Shown piece by piece: positions 6,630-13,067 of a stretch of DNA of 22,518 bases. The notes under the pieces are model-generated. The model did no database searches and was not told the origin of the DNA. It saw only the letters and a program-made list of their open reading frames with translations. The stretch's first letter is position 1, and each line of letters opens with the position of its first letter. Source of the DNA: a virus. Position numbers and translations under genes: made by a program. Location of the stretch: IMG/VR virus record IMGVR_UViG_3300008448_000723, positions 1-22,518 of that record; one strand, 5' to 3'.

Positions 6630-6670
6630 AAAAAAAGAGGAGGGATATACTTATATATCCTACTCCTCTT
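6630..6670 (-). terminator. Intrinsic terminator after the HTH gene
   Basis: Minus strand hairpin of 8 plus 7 base pairs (AAGAGGAG/CTCCTCTT and GGATATA/TATATCC) with a two-base bulge and a TAAG loop, followed by seven T residues. It ends the HTH transcript just before the glycosyltransferase start. Confidence 0.85.
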
Positions 6671-6687
6671 ACAAAGAGACTACTCTT

Positions 6688-6960
6688 TTAGGCGAAAGTT
6701 GACATTCCTGCAGTGCGAAGTGCTTGCAAGCCAGCAGCAACTTGACGCTTAGTTGGTGTGCCTAGACGATAGAAAGAAACTTTCTCGCCATCAGACTTGA
6801 TACGGGTGTTCAAGTAAATAGCATGACCTTCTTCACGCAATTCGTTAATGCGAGCAGCAACGTTCTGAACGTTGAAACGAGCACGAGCTTGATTAACGGT
6901 CAACGTGTTGTAACCATCAGATTTGCTCAAGTAGGACAAGATTTTTGCTTTAGCGGACAT
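6688..6960 (-). CDS. Small helix-turn-helix protein
   Basis: A 90-residue basic protein. The segment ILSYLSKSDGYNTLTVNQARARFNVQ followed by AARINELREEGHAIYLNTR (residues about 7-53) looks like a winged helix-turn-helix: LTVNQARARF as helix and turn, VQNVAARINELREEG as recognition helix, and the YLNTR...SFYRLG strands as wing. I start at MSAKAK (6960) because GGAG precedes it at normal spacing and the predicted transcript begins near 7034. The gene stands alone between a consensus promoter and a strong terminator, implying high early expression. A transcription regulator or DNA-binding accessory is likely; its target is unknown. Confidence 0.8.
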   Translation of the reverse strand: MSAKAKILSYLSKSDGYNTLTVNQARARFNVQNVAARINELREEGHAIYLNTRIKSDGEKVSFYRLGTPTKRQVAAGLQALRTAGMSTFA

Positions 6961-6989
6961 AATAACTCCAAAATTTAAATAATAAAAAC

Positions 6990-7035
6990 GAACCACACTT
7001 CAAATAATTCTGAGAGGTGGTTCATTCTCTCAGAA
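6990..7035 (-). promoter_or_regulatory. Leader with two mutually exclusive hairpins
   Basis: Minus strand: TTCTGAGAG (7035-7027) pairs perfectly with CTCTCAGAA (7016-7008), loop 10. Inside that loop GAACCAC (7023-7017 side) can instead pair with GTGGTTC (6996-6990), which is followed by GTTTTTATT, like a weak terminator. The two foldings cannot coexist, since they use overlapping bases. The pair sits between the promoter and the HTH start and resembles an attenuator. Confidence 0.45.
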
Positions 7036-7040
7036 ATTCT

Positions 7041-7069
7041 ATTATAACAAAACTATTAACACTTGTCAA
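7041..7069 (-). promoter_or_regulatory. Consensus sigma-70 promoter for HTH gene
   Basis: Minus strand TTGACA (7064-7069), 17-bp spacer, TATAAT (7041-7046), with TG one base before the -10 (extended -10). All twelve hexamer bases match consensus, predicting a very strong early promoter. Confidence 0.9.
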
Positions 7070-7083
7070 CAGTTTTCAGGCAA

Positions 7084-8268
7084 TTAGAATGGTAATTCAT
7101 CACTGTTTGCCGAAATTGCATCTACGTTCACTTGCTGATTAGCCGTATTGGCGCCTGCATCCAGTTTGGTGTACAGGTCAATAAATGATAACTTGGTATC
7201 GGCATCAAAACGGTTCAAGCAGAGGGCAAGTGCCTTCATGCGGTCACCATGCACAGAATACGTTTTGCAAATGTGTACCAGACGGCGAGTGGAAATAATT
7301 TCATCAACACCACCTTCAGCAAACGTTTTGCGAATTACATCAGCCCATGTTACCAATTTCTCGGCAAATTCATCATCAGTACGGTTCAAAGAAGCCAATT
7401 CTTTACGAATGATTTTCTTCTCAACGTTGATTGGAGGAAACTCTTGCTCATATGTATTCAAGAAACGTTCAAGGAAAGCCTCATTCAAAACATTGGTAAA
7501 CATGTAACGACCATCTTCTGAACCTTTACCTTTTGTATTGGCAGTAGCCACAATTGTAAAACCTTCAGCAGGTGCAACCATTTCATTCTTCTTTTTAAGC
7601 AAGAAAGGTTTGCCTTCTAAAACACGTTGTAAGCAGGACAGGTTCTGAGCACCATAATCAATTTCATCAATACACAGCACAGCGCCTTGTCGAGCCGCAA
7701 CGGTAACTGGACCATCACGCCATTCCATTTGACCATTAATCAAAACATAATTGCCAAGCAAATCACTTTCATCGGTATCAGGTGTCATTGATACGCAAAC
7801 AAATTTACGTTTAGCTTTAGCGCAAGCTTGTTCAACTGACATTGTTTTGCCGTTGCCAGATTGACCAGTAATAAAAATAGGGTAGAACAAATTACTTTTT
7901 ACGATTGCCAACAAATCATCAAAGTTACCAAAAGGAACATAATTTGCATACTGTTTTGGAACCAGATTTTCTGTTTCGAGGTCAGTAACAATATTGGTAA
8001 TACGATTGCCGGTTGGCGCAACAGGTTCGGGTTTTTTCATTTGTATAACTTGAGCTGGCGCCATGTTAACTATGTTGGCGCTGTTAGAGGGAACTTTATA
8101 TAGACCACGACCAGCACGATAATCCATATCTTTCAAATACCACTGAGGTAACTTAATATCATTTTCAACGCACAGGTCTTTAATATCCTGTAATGTTAAA
8201 ATGTCCTTGCCTGAGGAAGAGGCAATAGAAATAAACTTTTCACGTTTGTCAACTTGAATACCACGCAT
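7084..8268 (-). CDS. CobS/MoxR-type AAA+ ATPase
   Basis: A 394-residue AAA+ ATPase of the CobS/MoxR group, the family often annotated cobS in aquatic T4-like phages. Residues 1-70 form a separate N-terminal region; then Walker A GQSGNGKT (135-142), SDLLGNYVLINGQMEWRDGPVT (the MoxR/CobS-type insert), Walker B LCIDEID (198-204), sensor 1 VATANT (about 240-245) and an arginine-rich ISTRRLVHI near the end. The first in-frame start is a TTG; I prefer ATG at 8268, which follows GGAG and lies properly downstream of the promoter. The neighbouring VWA gene is its natural partner, as in CobS-CobT. Cobalt chelation is not demonstrated, and protein remodelling is equally plausible. Confidence 0.85.
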   Translation of the reverse strand: MRGIQVDKREKFISIASSSGKDILTLQDIKDLCVENDIKLPQWYLKDMDYRAGRGLYKVPSNSANIVNMAPAQVIQMKKPEPVAPTGNRITNIVTDLETENLVPKQYANYVPFGNFDDLLAIVKSNLFYPIFITGQSGNGKTMSVEQACAKAKRKFVCVSMTPDTDESDLLGNYVLINGQMEWRDGPVTVAARQGAVLCIDEIDYGAQNLSCLQRVLEGKPFLLKKKNEMVAPAEGFTIVATANTKGKGSEDGRYMFTNVLNEAFLERFLNTYEQEFPPINVEKKIIRKELASLNRTDDEFAEKLVTWADVIRKTFAEGGVDEIISTRRLVHICKTYSVHGDRMKALALCLNRFDADTKLSFIDLYTKLDAGANTANQQVNVDAISANSDELPF

Positions 8269-8301
8269 CACAAAAACTCCATCAATCAATTTAATATACC
8301 A

Positions 8302-8329
8302 ATTATATCAAAACCACAAGGTTTGTCAA
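8302..8329 (-). promoter_or_regulatory. Consensus sigma-70 promoter for the AAA+ ATPase
   Basis: Minus strand TTGACA (8324-8329), 16-bp spacer, TATAAT (8302-8307), with a TGA before the -10 giving an extended -10. The ATPase can therefore be expressed independently of its upstream VWA partner. Confidence 0.85.
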
Positions 8330-8333
8330 TAGC

Positions 8334-8355
8334 ACTGTTGCATAAAAACAACAGT
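8334..8355. repeat. Stem-loop after the VWA gene
   Basis: ACTGTTG and CAACAGT (7 bp) enclose an 8-base loop, between the VWA stop codon and the next promoter. Neither strand has a T-run after the stem, so I do not call it a terminator; it may be an RNA processing or stabilising stem. Confidence 0.4.
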
Positions 8356-8367
8356 ACTACTTTAGTA

Positions 8368-10701
8368 TTACATTGCAATTTCACCAATAAAACGGTTAAC
8401 CAAGACACGGCTTACCTGTTTTTTCTTATTCATCTTAATAAATGCGGTACGCAATTTAGAAGCAGTGACATTACCTTCAACAGATAATTCTTCTTCTTCA
8501 ATATTCAAATCATTACCACCAGGAATCAAAAAGAATTTGTTGTAACCACCATTTTTAGATTCTAAAAACTTGGTTGTTTTAATCACTTTAAGCATTTCAC
8601 GTGCTTCTTCTTTTTCACGCAACCAACGATTATGTGATTCATAAGAATTGTATTGATCCGTTTTAACAGGCAATTCATTACCAGAAATATATTTACGTTG
8701 AATAGCATTTCTTGCATGATGACCAGCACCAATCAAAAAGAAACCAACAATCTTTGCACCAGTAACTTGTTTATACCAATCAAAAATAGCGACACGCATT
8801 GGATCATTATCTTTGTTGTTTTCATTCTTCAAAAGAAATTCAGTTTTGGATTGTTCATCACGAATAACAACCGATTGTGTTTTCTCACTAAACCAATTTG
8901 TTTTGTAAGTACCATAATCAGTCATACCTTCTTCATAATAACCAGATATATTATCGGCATCACCATCATGTATTAATACCATGTTAACAATATCAAGATT
9001 ATTCACTTTGCGAAATTCATTAGTAATGTAACGTGAAGCAACCATAGCTTCAATCATTGGTGTATTAGATAATGTTTCTGAACTGGGACGATTAATCTTA
9101 CGTTGAAATCTTGGCATATATGAATTCATTAATGAAACCATATTACGGAGGCAACGATTAAATTCGGCATTACCCATACGTGAATTCATATATTCACGCA
9201 TAAAAACATCGGAGAAATACAAGTCATTTTTATTTTTAGAAAATGAAGGAGGCATTTTACCACCATCAAATTGAATATCTAAAGCCCGACTAGCCATACA
9301 ATTACCAAAACCATATACAACAAAAGGAATATTCACTTTGCGGCAGAACATGGTTAGAATTAAAATCTGCTCAATTGAATTGGGCATATTATCATCCATG
9401 GAACCTGAACGGTCAAGAATCAAAACCAATCCGTGTGATTTACCTTTTGGTACACGCATCACTTTACGGAAGATATTATCATCAACTTTATATTTGTAAA
9501 TGCGGGAGATATCAATATCACCAGTCTCCGATATCTTTTGTTTAGAGAATTTGGAGGCAGCTTTACGCATTTCAAATTCTTTGGCAAGTAATGATACATA
9601 ACGTTCATTACGATTTTTAAATTCTTTCAAAAGATTTTCTTGCACTGAACGATTATGTTCAACATCAGGAAGATATTCACCTTTAAACCAGAAATTTTCC
9701 ATTAATTCATGTACACGTTTATATGGTGTAATTGAATTTTTTGGATTGTATTTTGGTATATTCACATAAACATATTCTTTGCTTTTCTCATCAAGCAAAA
9801 GTCCTTCATTATCACGGAAGTTTTCATCAGTTTCACAACGTGGTTCAAAATCATCATCATTATCCGAGAATGAATTTCTAGTATCTTTATAACGATTAAC
9901 TTTACGTTCGCCATATTCTTCACCAGTTGTTTCATCGGATTCAGAATCAGAATCTCCATCATTATCATTTTCTGTATCGTCACCGTCATTGGTACTATCA
10001 TCACCATCATCCGATTCATCATAATCATAATCACTATAATTATCCGATTCATCATAATCGTAATCATCATTCTCGCCATAAGAATCACCAGCTGTTGCTT
10101 TTTGTTTCAGTTTAGATTCTTCCTGTTGTTCTTTTTTCGAATAATCAAAAATAGCACCAGTAACTTCAACAACATCTTCCCATGATTCGCAAGCTTCTAC
10201 TGCTTCTAATAAAGCAGATTCATCGGCATTATCAAATTTAATACCAAGATTATAACCACCTTTAGTATATAAATTCAAGCGGTCAATAAACGGCAATGCA
10301 TTTACATCTTGGTCTTTAATACCAAAAAAATCACGGTCAATTAATTGGCCATAAGCTTTAATGAATGAAGGTTTAATACCTGGAAATTTACGTTTGATTT
10401 TCTTTTCGATACGGGCATCTTCAACAACATTCAAAAAGTGTTTGAAGTTTTTACTGAATTTGGATTTGCCTGTAGTAACAGCATCATGCCAACCTTCTTC
10501 AGGTGTTTCTAATGCGTGACCAACCTCATGCCCTAACAAAAGGTCGTACATTTCGCCTGACATATCTTTCCAGATTGGACATGACAAAATACGATTCTTA
10601 AGGTCAAAGGATGCGGTCTGAACCTTTTTGTGTTCAACAATAAGGTTCTCTGAAGCCAACAACTTGGCTAATTGAGACTTGGATTGTACTGAATATTGCA
10701 T
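8368..10701 (-). CDS. CobT-like HExxH plus VWA protein, partner of the AAA+ ATPase
   Basis: A 777-residue protein with three parts. Residues 1-200 form a zincin-like region with HEVGH (58-62) and VEDARIE (about 93-99), where E94 would be the third zinc ligand, as in the N-terminal regions of NorD/CobT-type proteins. Residues about 209-262 are almost only D, E, S, N, G, with a repeated DYDYDESD unit. From about 420 a von Willebrand A domain begins with the MIDAS motif DRSGSM (430-435) and continues with HDGDADN. I start at 10701: GGGA precedes it and the promoter -10 lies so close that the upstream ATG at 10722 would not be transcribed. Predicted role: substrate adaptor and possible protease working with the AAA+ ATPase. 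Confidence 0.8.
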   Translation of the reverse strand: MQYSVQSKSQLAKLLASENLIVEHKKVQTASFDLKNRILSCPIWKDMSGEMYDLLLGHEVGHALETPEEGWHDAVTTGKSKFSKNFKHFLNVVEDARIEKKIKRKFPGIKPSFIKAYGQLIDRDFFGIKDQDVNALPFIDRLNLYTKGGYNLGIKFDNADESALLEAVEACESWEDVVEVTGAIFDYSKKEQQEESKLKQKATAGDSYGENDDYDYDESDNYSDYDYDESDDGDDSTNDGDDTENDNDGDSDSESDETTGEEYGERKVNRYKDTRNSFSDNDDDFEPRCETDENFRDNEGLLLDEKSKEYVYVNIPKYNPKNSITPYKRVHELMENFWFKGEYLPDVEHNRSVQENLLKEFKNRNERYVSLLAKEFEMRKAASKFSKQKISETGDIDISRIYKYKVDDNIFRKVMRVPKGKSHGLVLILDRSGSMDDNMPNSIEQILILTMFCRKVNIPFVVYGFGNCMASRALDIQFDGGKMPPSFSKNKNDLYFSDVFMREYMNSRMGNAEFNRCLRNMVSLMNSYMPRFQRKINRPSSETLSNTPMIEAMVASRYITNEFRKVNNLDIVNMVLIHDGDADNISGYYEEGMTDYGTYKTNWFSEKTQSVVIRDEQSKTEFLLKNENNKDNDPMRVAIFDWYKQVTGAKIVGFFLIGAGHHARNAIQRKYISGNELPVKTDQYNSYESHNRWLREKEEAREMLKVIKTTKFLESKNGGYNKFFLIPGGNDLNIEEEELSVEGNVTASKLRTAFIKMNKKKQVSRVLVNRFIGEIAM

Positions 10702-10724
10702 ATTATTTCCCGATGTATGCATTA

Positions 10725-10752
10725 ATTATAACAGAATTGGGGCATTTGGCAA
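10725..10752 (-). promoter_or_regulatory. Sigma-70 promoter P1 of the VWA gene
   Basis: Minus strand TTGCCA (10747-10752), 16-bp spacer, TATAAT (10725-10730) with TGT before it (extended -10). The -35 lies in the loop of an imperfect inverted repeat (TTGGGGC/GCCCTCAA on the plus strand), a possible operator. Expected start about 10718. Confidence 0.75.
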
Positions 10753-10820
10753 GCCCTCAAAAAATGAATACTTTAGTACTACTTGTGGAACTGTTGTCCA
10801 TGTTCGTCTGTAAAGGTTTA

Positions 10821-10848
10821 ATTATAGAGGAACCAAGGTAAATGGCAA
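10821..10848 (-). promoter_or_regulatory. Sigma-70 promoter P2 of the VWA gene
   Basis: Minus strand TTGCCA (10843-10848), 16-bp spacer, TATAAT (10821-10826). Same hexamers and spacing as P1, 96 bp upstream, with a shared GCTTGCCA core. The leader from P2 would carry a short 14-codon frame (MDNSSTSSTKVFIF) of unknown relevance. Confidence 0.7.
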
Positions 10849-10852
10849 GCAT

Positions 10853-10886
10853 AAAAAAAGAGATGTTGTATTTCTACAACACCTCT
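10853..10886 (-). terminator. Intrinsic terminator after the DruA-like gene
   Basis: Minus strand AGAGGTGTTGTA, GAAA loop, TACAACATCTCT (12 pairs including one G-U), then seven T residues. It separates the recombination/late-sigma cluster from the VWA promoters. Confidence 0.9.
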
Positions 10887-10889
10887 AAT

Positions 10890-10952
10890 TGGAGCGGTTT
10901 TATGGAGTTTAACCAACTTTTCCCTTGGGAGGGACGTTTCACGGAAAACCGC
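10890..10952 (-). ncRNA. Cloverleaf-like, tRNA-resembling element (tentative)
   Basis: Minus strand, three bases after the stop of the DruA-like gene. An 8-bp closing stem GCGGTTTT (10952-10945) / AAAACCGC (10901-10894) is followed by T and then CCA (10892-10890), as in a tRNA acceptor end. Inside are CGT-GAA-ACG, TCCCT-CCCA-AGGGA (5 bp) and TGG-TTAAACT-CCA, the last like a short T-arm with a seven-base loop. It is about 13 nt too short for a normal tRNA and lacks a seven-base anticodon loop, so it is not a working tRNA. It may be a degenerate tRNA, a tRNA-like 3' end or a small RNA released ahead of the terminator. Confidence 0.3.
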
Positions 10953-10954
10953 AT

Positions 10955-12304
10955 TTATCTTCCTACTTGACTTAGATATTTATCCTTAGTTTCTTGCCAT
11001 GACAAATAAATCAAATCATCATAAAACAATGTTTCGGTAGAGACTTTGTTTTTCTTCTTTAGAAAACCAATCCGACCTCTTGCATGTTTTTCTTTCCATG
11101 TATTACTTAGGCTCTCTGTAGACGTTTCGAACGACTTTTTCAAATCATTGCCGTCACATTTGCCGCAAAGAAAATCATATGTGTTATCATACAATGGACT
11201 GAAATAAATTCCACGAGCATGTTCTGAACGAATCAACTCTTTAGGAATACCTAACTTTGAATATGTAAATGATAACGAACGATTCTTGTGGTCACGCTTG
11301 TATGGTTGACCACTAGGTTTCTTTGCAACGTACCATTCAAAGTATTTTCGTGTATGATTCTTTTTTAACCATTCACGTATTTCATATCTAGTATCTCTCT
11401 CAGGTTCAAATGAGACAGAACCAGATGTAAAGCCCATCGGCAACCAATGGTCAAGATTATCATATTGACTTAATCCGTTTGCCTTGGTTTTACCATAGAG
11501 TGATGTTGTAGTAACACCAACTAGTGTATCACCATATTGTTTCTTCCACAAATCTTGTACTGTATCAGATAAACAAAGTAAAGCAAGTAGTTTACCACCA
11601 ACGTAGTTATAACCTAATGGTTGAAACGGAACAATCGTAGAACCAATGGCAGTATAGTTAATCATACCGCCTTGTGTTTTCTTCTCACGTTCCCAACCAA
11701 TTACATTATCTCTTGGTGTTAAATCTAGGAAGTCGGATGAGATACAGATAACACCAAGGTACTTACCTGTCTTCTTATCCTGTGCAAAGAAATTTAAATT
11801 ACGGCCAATGTTAGAGTTGTTCTTCATTGTTGAAATGAATGTACGTGCTGCGTTCCATCTTTCAGGTAAATCAGAACGTTTAATTTTCTGAGTTACATTG
11901 GTGCCGTCCATACCCGTGGATACTTTTTCACCAGAGTCATCAGTATAGATTAGAACAGGTTCCAAATCTAAGTATGCATCAGGTGAATCAGGCGTCCAAA
12001 TGTTGGCCTTAACTTCATCAATCATTGTTTTCTGAGAGGGGTCAATTAACTGCATCTCAGTTCCAAACAATGTGTTCATCTCCTCAGTTGGATATTTCTC
12101 ATGCACCTCACACCATTTCTGGTACAAGGTGTATTCTTTAACATCCATAGCTGATACGAACGTCAAATCTTTCTTAACGTTCTCTGTTAGAACACCCAAA
12201 TCAATATCTTTATAAACAATACCTGAGTCTAACCACTTTTTGTATTGTGTTTCGATATCATCTTTAGGATCAAATGCGTATGCCACGTTTATAGTTTCTT
12301 TCAA
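10955..12304 (-). CDS. DruA/DUF4338-like protein, 449 aa
   Basis: The middle of this protein resembles the DUF4338 family, named for DruA of the Druantia anti-phage system. I see YLGVICISSDFLDLTPRDNVIGW (about 182-204), where DUF4338 proteins have a surface-strand then RD..IGW; then IVPFQPLGYNYVGGKLLALL (224-243); LWKKQYGDTLVGVTTTSLYG (252-271), paralleling the W...YG..P.LLETFV block; and DNLDHWLPMGFTSGS, paralleling the NW..LG.T.G region. This is pattern memory, not a search. No ATG is available: the frame opens with TTG at 12304 or GTG at 12286, both overlapping or abutting def. Function in phages is unknown; a nucleic-acid-acting enzyme is a reasonable guess. Confidence 0.6.
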   Translation of the reverse strand: MKETINVAYAFDPKDDIETQYKKWLDSGIVYKDIDLGVLTENVKKDLTFVSAMDVKEYTLYQKWCEVHEKYPTEEMNTLFGTEMQLIDPSQKTMIDEVKANIWTPDSPDAYLDLEPVLIYTDDSGEKVSTGMDGTNVTQKIKRSDLPERWNAARTFISTMKNNSNIGRNLNFFAQDKKTGKYLGVICISSDFLDLTPRDNVIGWEREKKTQGGMINYTAIGSTIVPFQPLGYNYVGGKLLALLCLSDTVQDLWKKQYGDTLVGVTTTSLYGKTKANGLSQYDNLDHWLPMGFTSGSVSFEPERDTRYEIREWLKKNHTRKYFEWYVAKKPSGQPYKRDHKNRSLSFTYSKLGIPKELIRSEHARGIYFSPLYDNTYDFLCGKCDGNDLKKSFETSTESLSNTWKEKHARGRIGFLKKKNKVSTETLFYDDLIYLSWQETKDKYLSQVGR

Positions 12305-12866
12305 ATTTCTTTAGTCGCTTCATCTGTTTCTCTTTGGCCATCATCATGGAAGTTTTGCCAACTCTGTCAGCCATTAACACACCATTCAAATGATCCAACT
12401 CATGTAAGAAACAACGAGCAGTTACTCCAGTCAAATTCATATTGACAAGTTCACCTTTTTCATTAGTGAATTCAACATCAATGTTGTCTGGACGTCCTAT
12501 TGTAACATGTAATGCAGGGTAAGACAAGCATCCTTCTTTGTCTCGCACAATGTTATCCGATTGTTTTACCACACGTGGGTTGATACAGGTAATTTTAAAA
12601 TCATCTCTATCACCTGTACCGATTACAAATACACGGGCACGAATACCACATTGGTTAGCTGCAAGACCAATACCATTATACATCTTCCTTGTCAGGTGCA
12701 TTTGTTTGGAGAATCTCTCCATGTTATTATTAGGTAACTTGTCTGTGTATTCAGGCATTACCTCTTTCAACATACCGAAAGCATCAGAATAAATTTTCAA
12801 TGGAACAATTTCTGACTCTTTGACAACTGTATTACTTTCGGTATTAAACGTGAGTACCTCACTCAT
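12270..12866 (-). CDS. def: Peptide deformylase
   Basis: Removes the formyl group from the N-terminal methionine of nascent proteins using a metal ion. All three family motifs are present: GIGLAANQ (65-72), EGCLS (111-115, the cysteine is a metal ligand) and HELDH (155-159, two histidine ligands and the catalytic glutamate). At 198 residues it is longer than typical phage deformylases because of an N-terminal extension and a basic C-terminal tail (KRLKKFERNYKRG). Phage-encoded deformylases are known from cyanophages, where host protein turnover is the usual explanation. Its start overlaps the preceding small gene by eight bases. Confidence 0.95.
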   Translation of the reverse strand: MSEVLTFNTESNTVVKESEIVPLKIYSDAFGMLKEVMPEYTDKLPNNNMERFSKQMHLTRKMYNGIGLAANQCGIRARVFVIGTGDRDDFKITCINPRVVKQSDNIVRDKEGCLSYPALHVTIGRPDNIDVEFTNEKGELVNMNLTGVTARCFLHELDHLNGVLMADRVGKTSMMMAKEKQMKRLKKFERNYKRGIRI

Positions 12867-13065
12867 TGGTTAATCCTTCACACAATTTTGTAATCTCTTC
12901 ATTGGTCAAAAAGAATTCATATGTTGATGAATGAACAATCTCTTCATCTTCACCCAAAACTTCTTGCACAAAATATACTGCATTCAAATCTTTTGGTACG
13001 AAACAGGGTTTAACCTGAACACGTAACTTAAATGCCGCATCATCTTTAATTAAAAACTCTTTCAT
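12859..13065 (-). CDS. Small protein between gp46 and def, 68 aa
   Basis: Unrecognised 68-residue protein. It reads as an alternating strand segment (FKLRVQVKPCFVPKDLNAVYFVQEV) followed by an acidic helix (TNEEITKLCEGLTNE). A good GAGG lies upstream of the ATG, two bases after the gp46 stop, and the stop overlaps def. The tight packing supports a real gene co-expressed with gp46 and def. Function unknown. Confidence 0.75.
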   Translation of the reverse strand: MKEFLIKDDAAFKLRVQVKPCFVPKDLNAVYFVQEVLGEDEEIVHSSTYEFFLTNEEITKLCEGLTNE

Positions 13066-13067
13066 AA

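Noticed and set aside
7084-8268. Cobalamin synthesis as a proven metabolic role of the ATPase
   Set aside because: The AAA+ sequence alone cannot separate cobaltochelatase from other MoxR-type remodelling, and no CobN-like gene is in the window.
8334-8355. Hairpin as an intrinsic terminator after the VWA gene
   Set aside because: No T-run follows the stem on either strand.
9762-10115. Met/Ile-rich and His-rich frames over the acidic linker
   Set aside because: They arise from repeated GAT/GAA/TCA codons of the Asp/Glu/Ser linker read in other frames or strands.
10890-10952. A functional tRNA gene
   Set aside because: Too short, the anticodon-position arm has a four-base loop, and the T-arm has only three pairs.
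10955-12304. A complete Druantia-type defence system
   Set aside because: Only a DruA-like protein is present; none of the neighbouring genes looks like the large helicase or other Druantia components.
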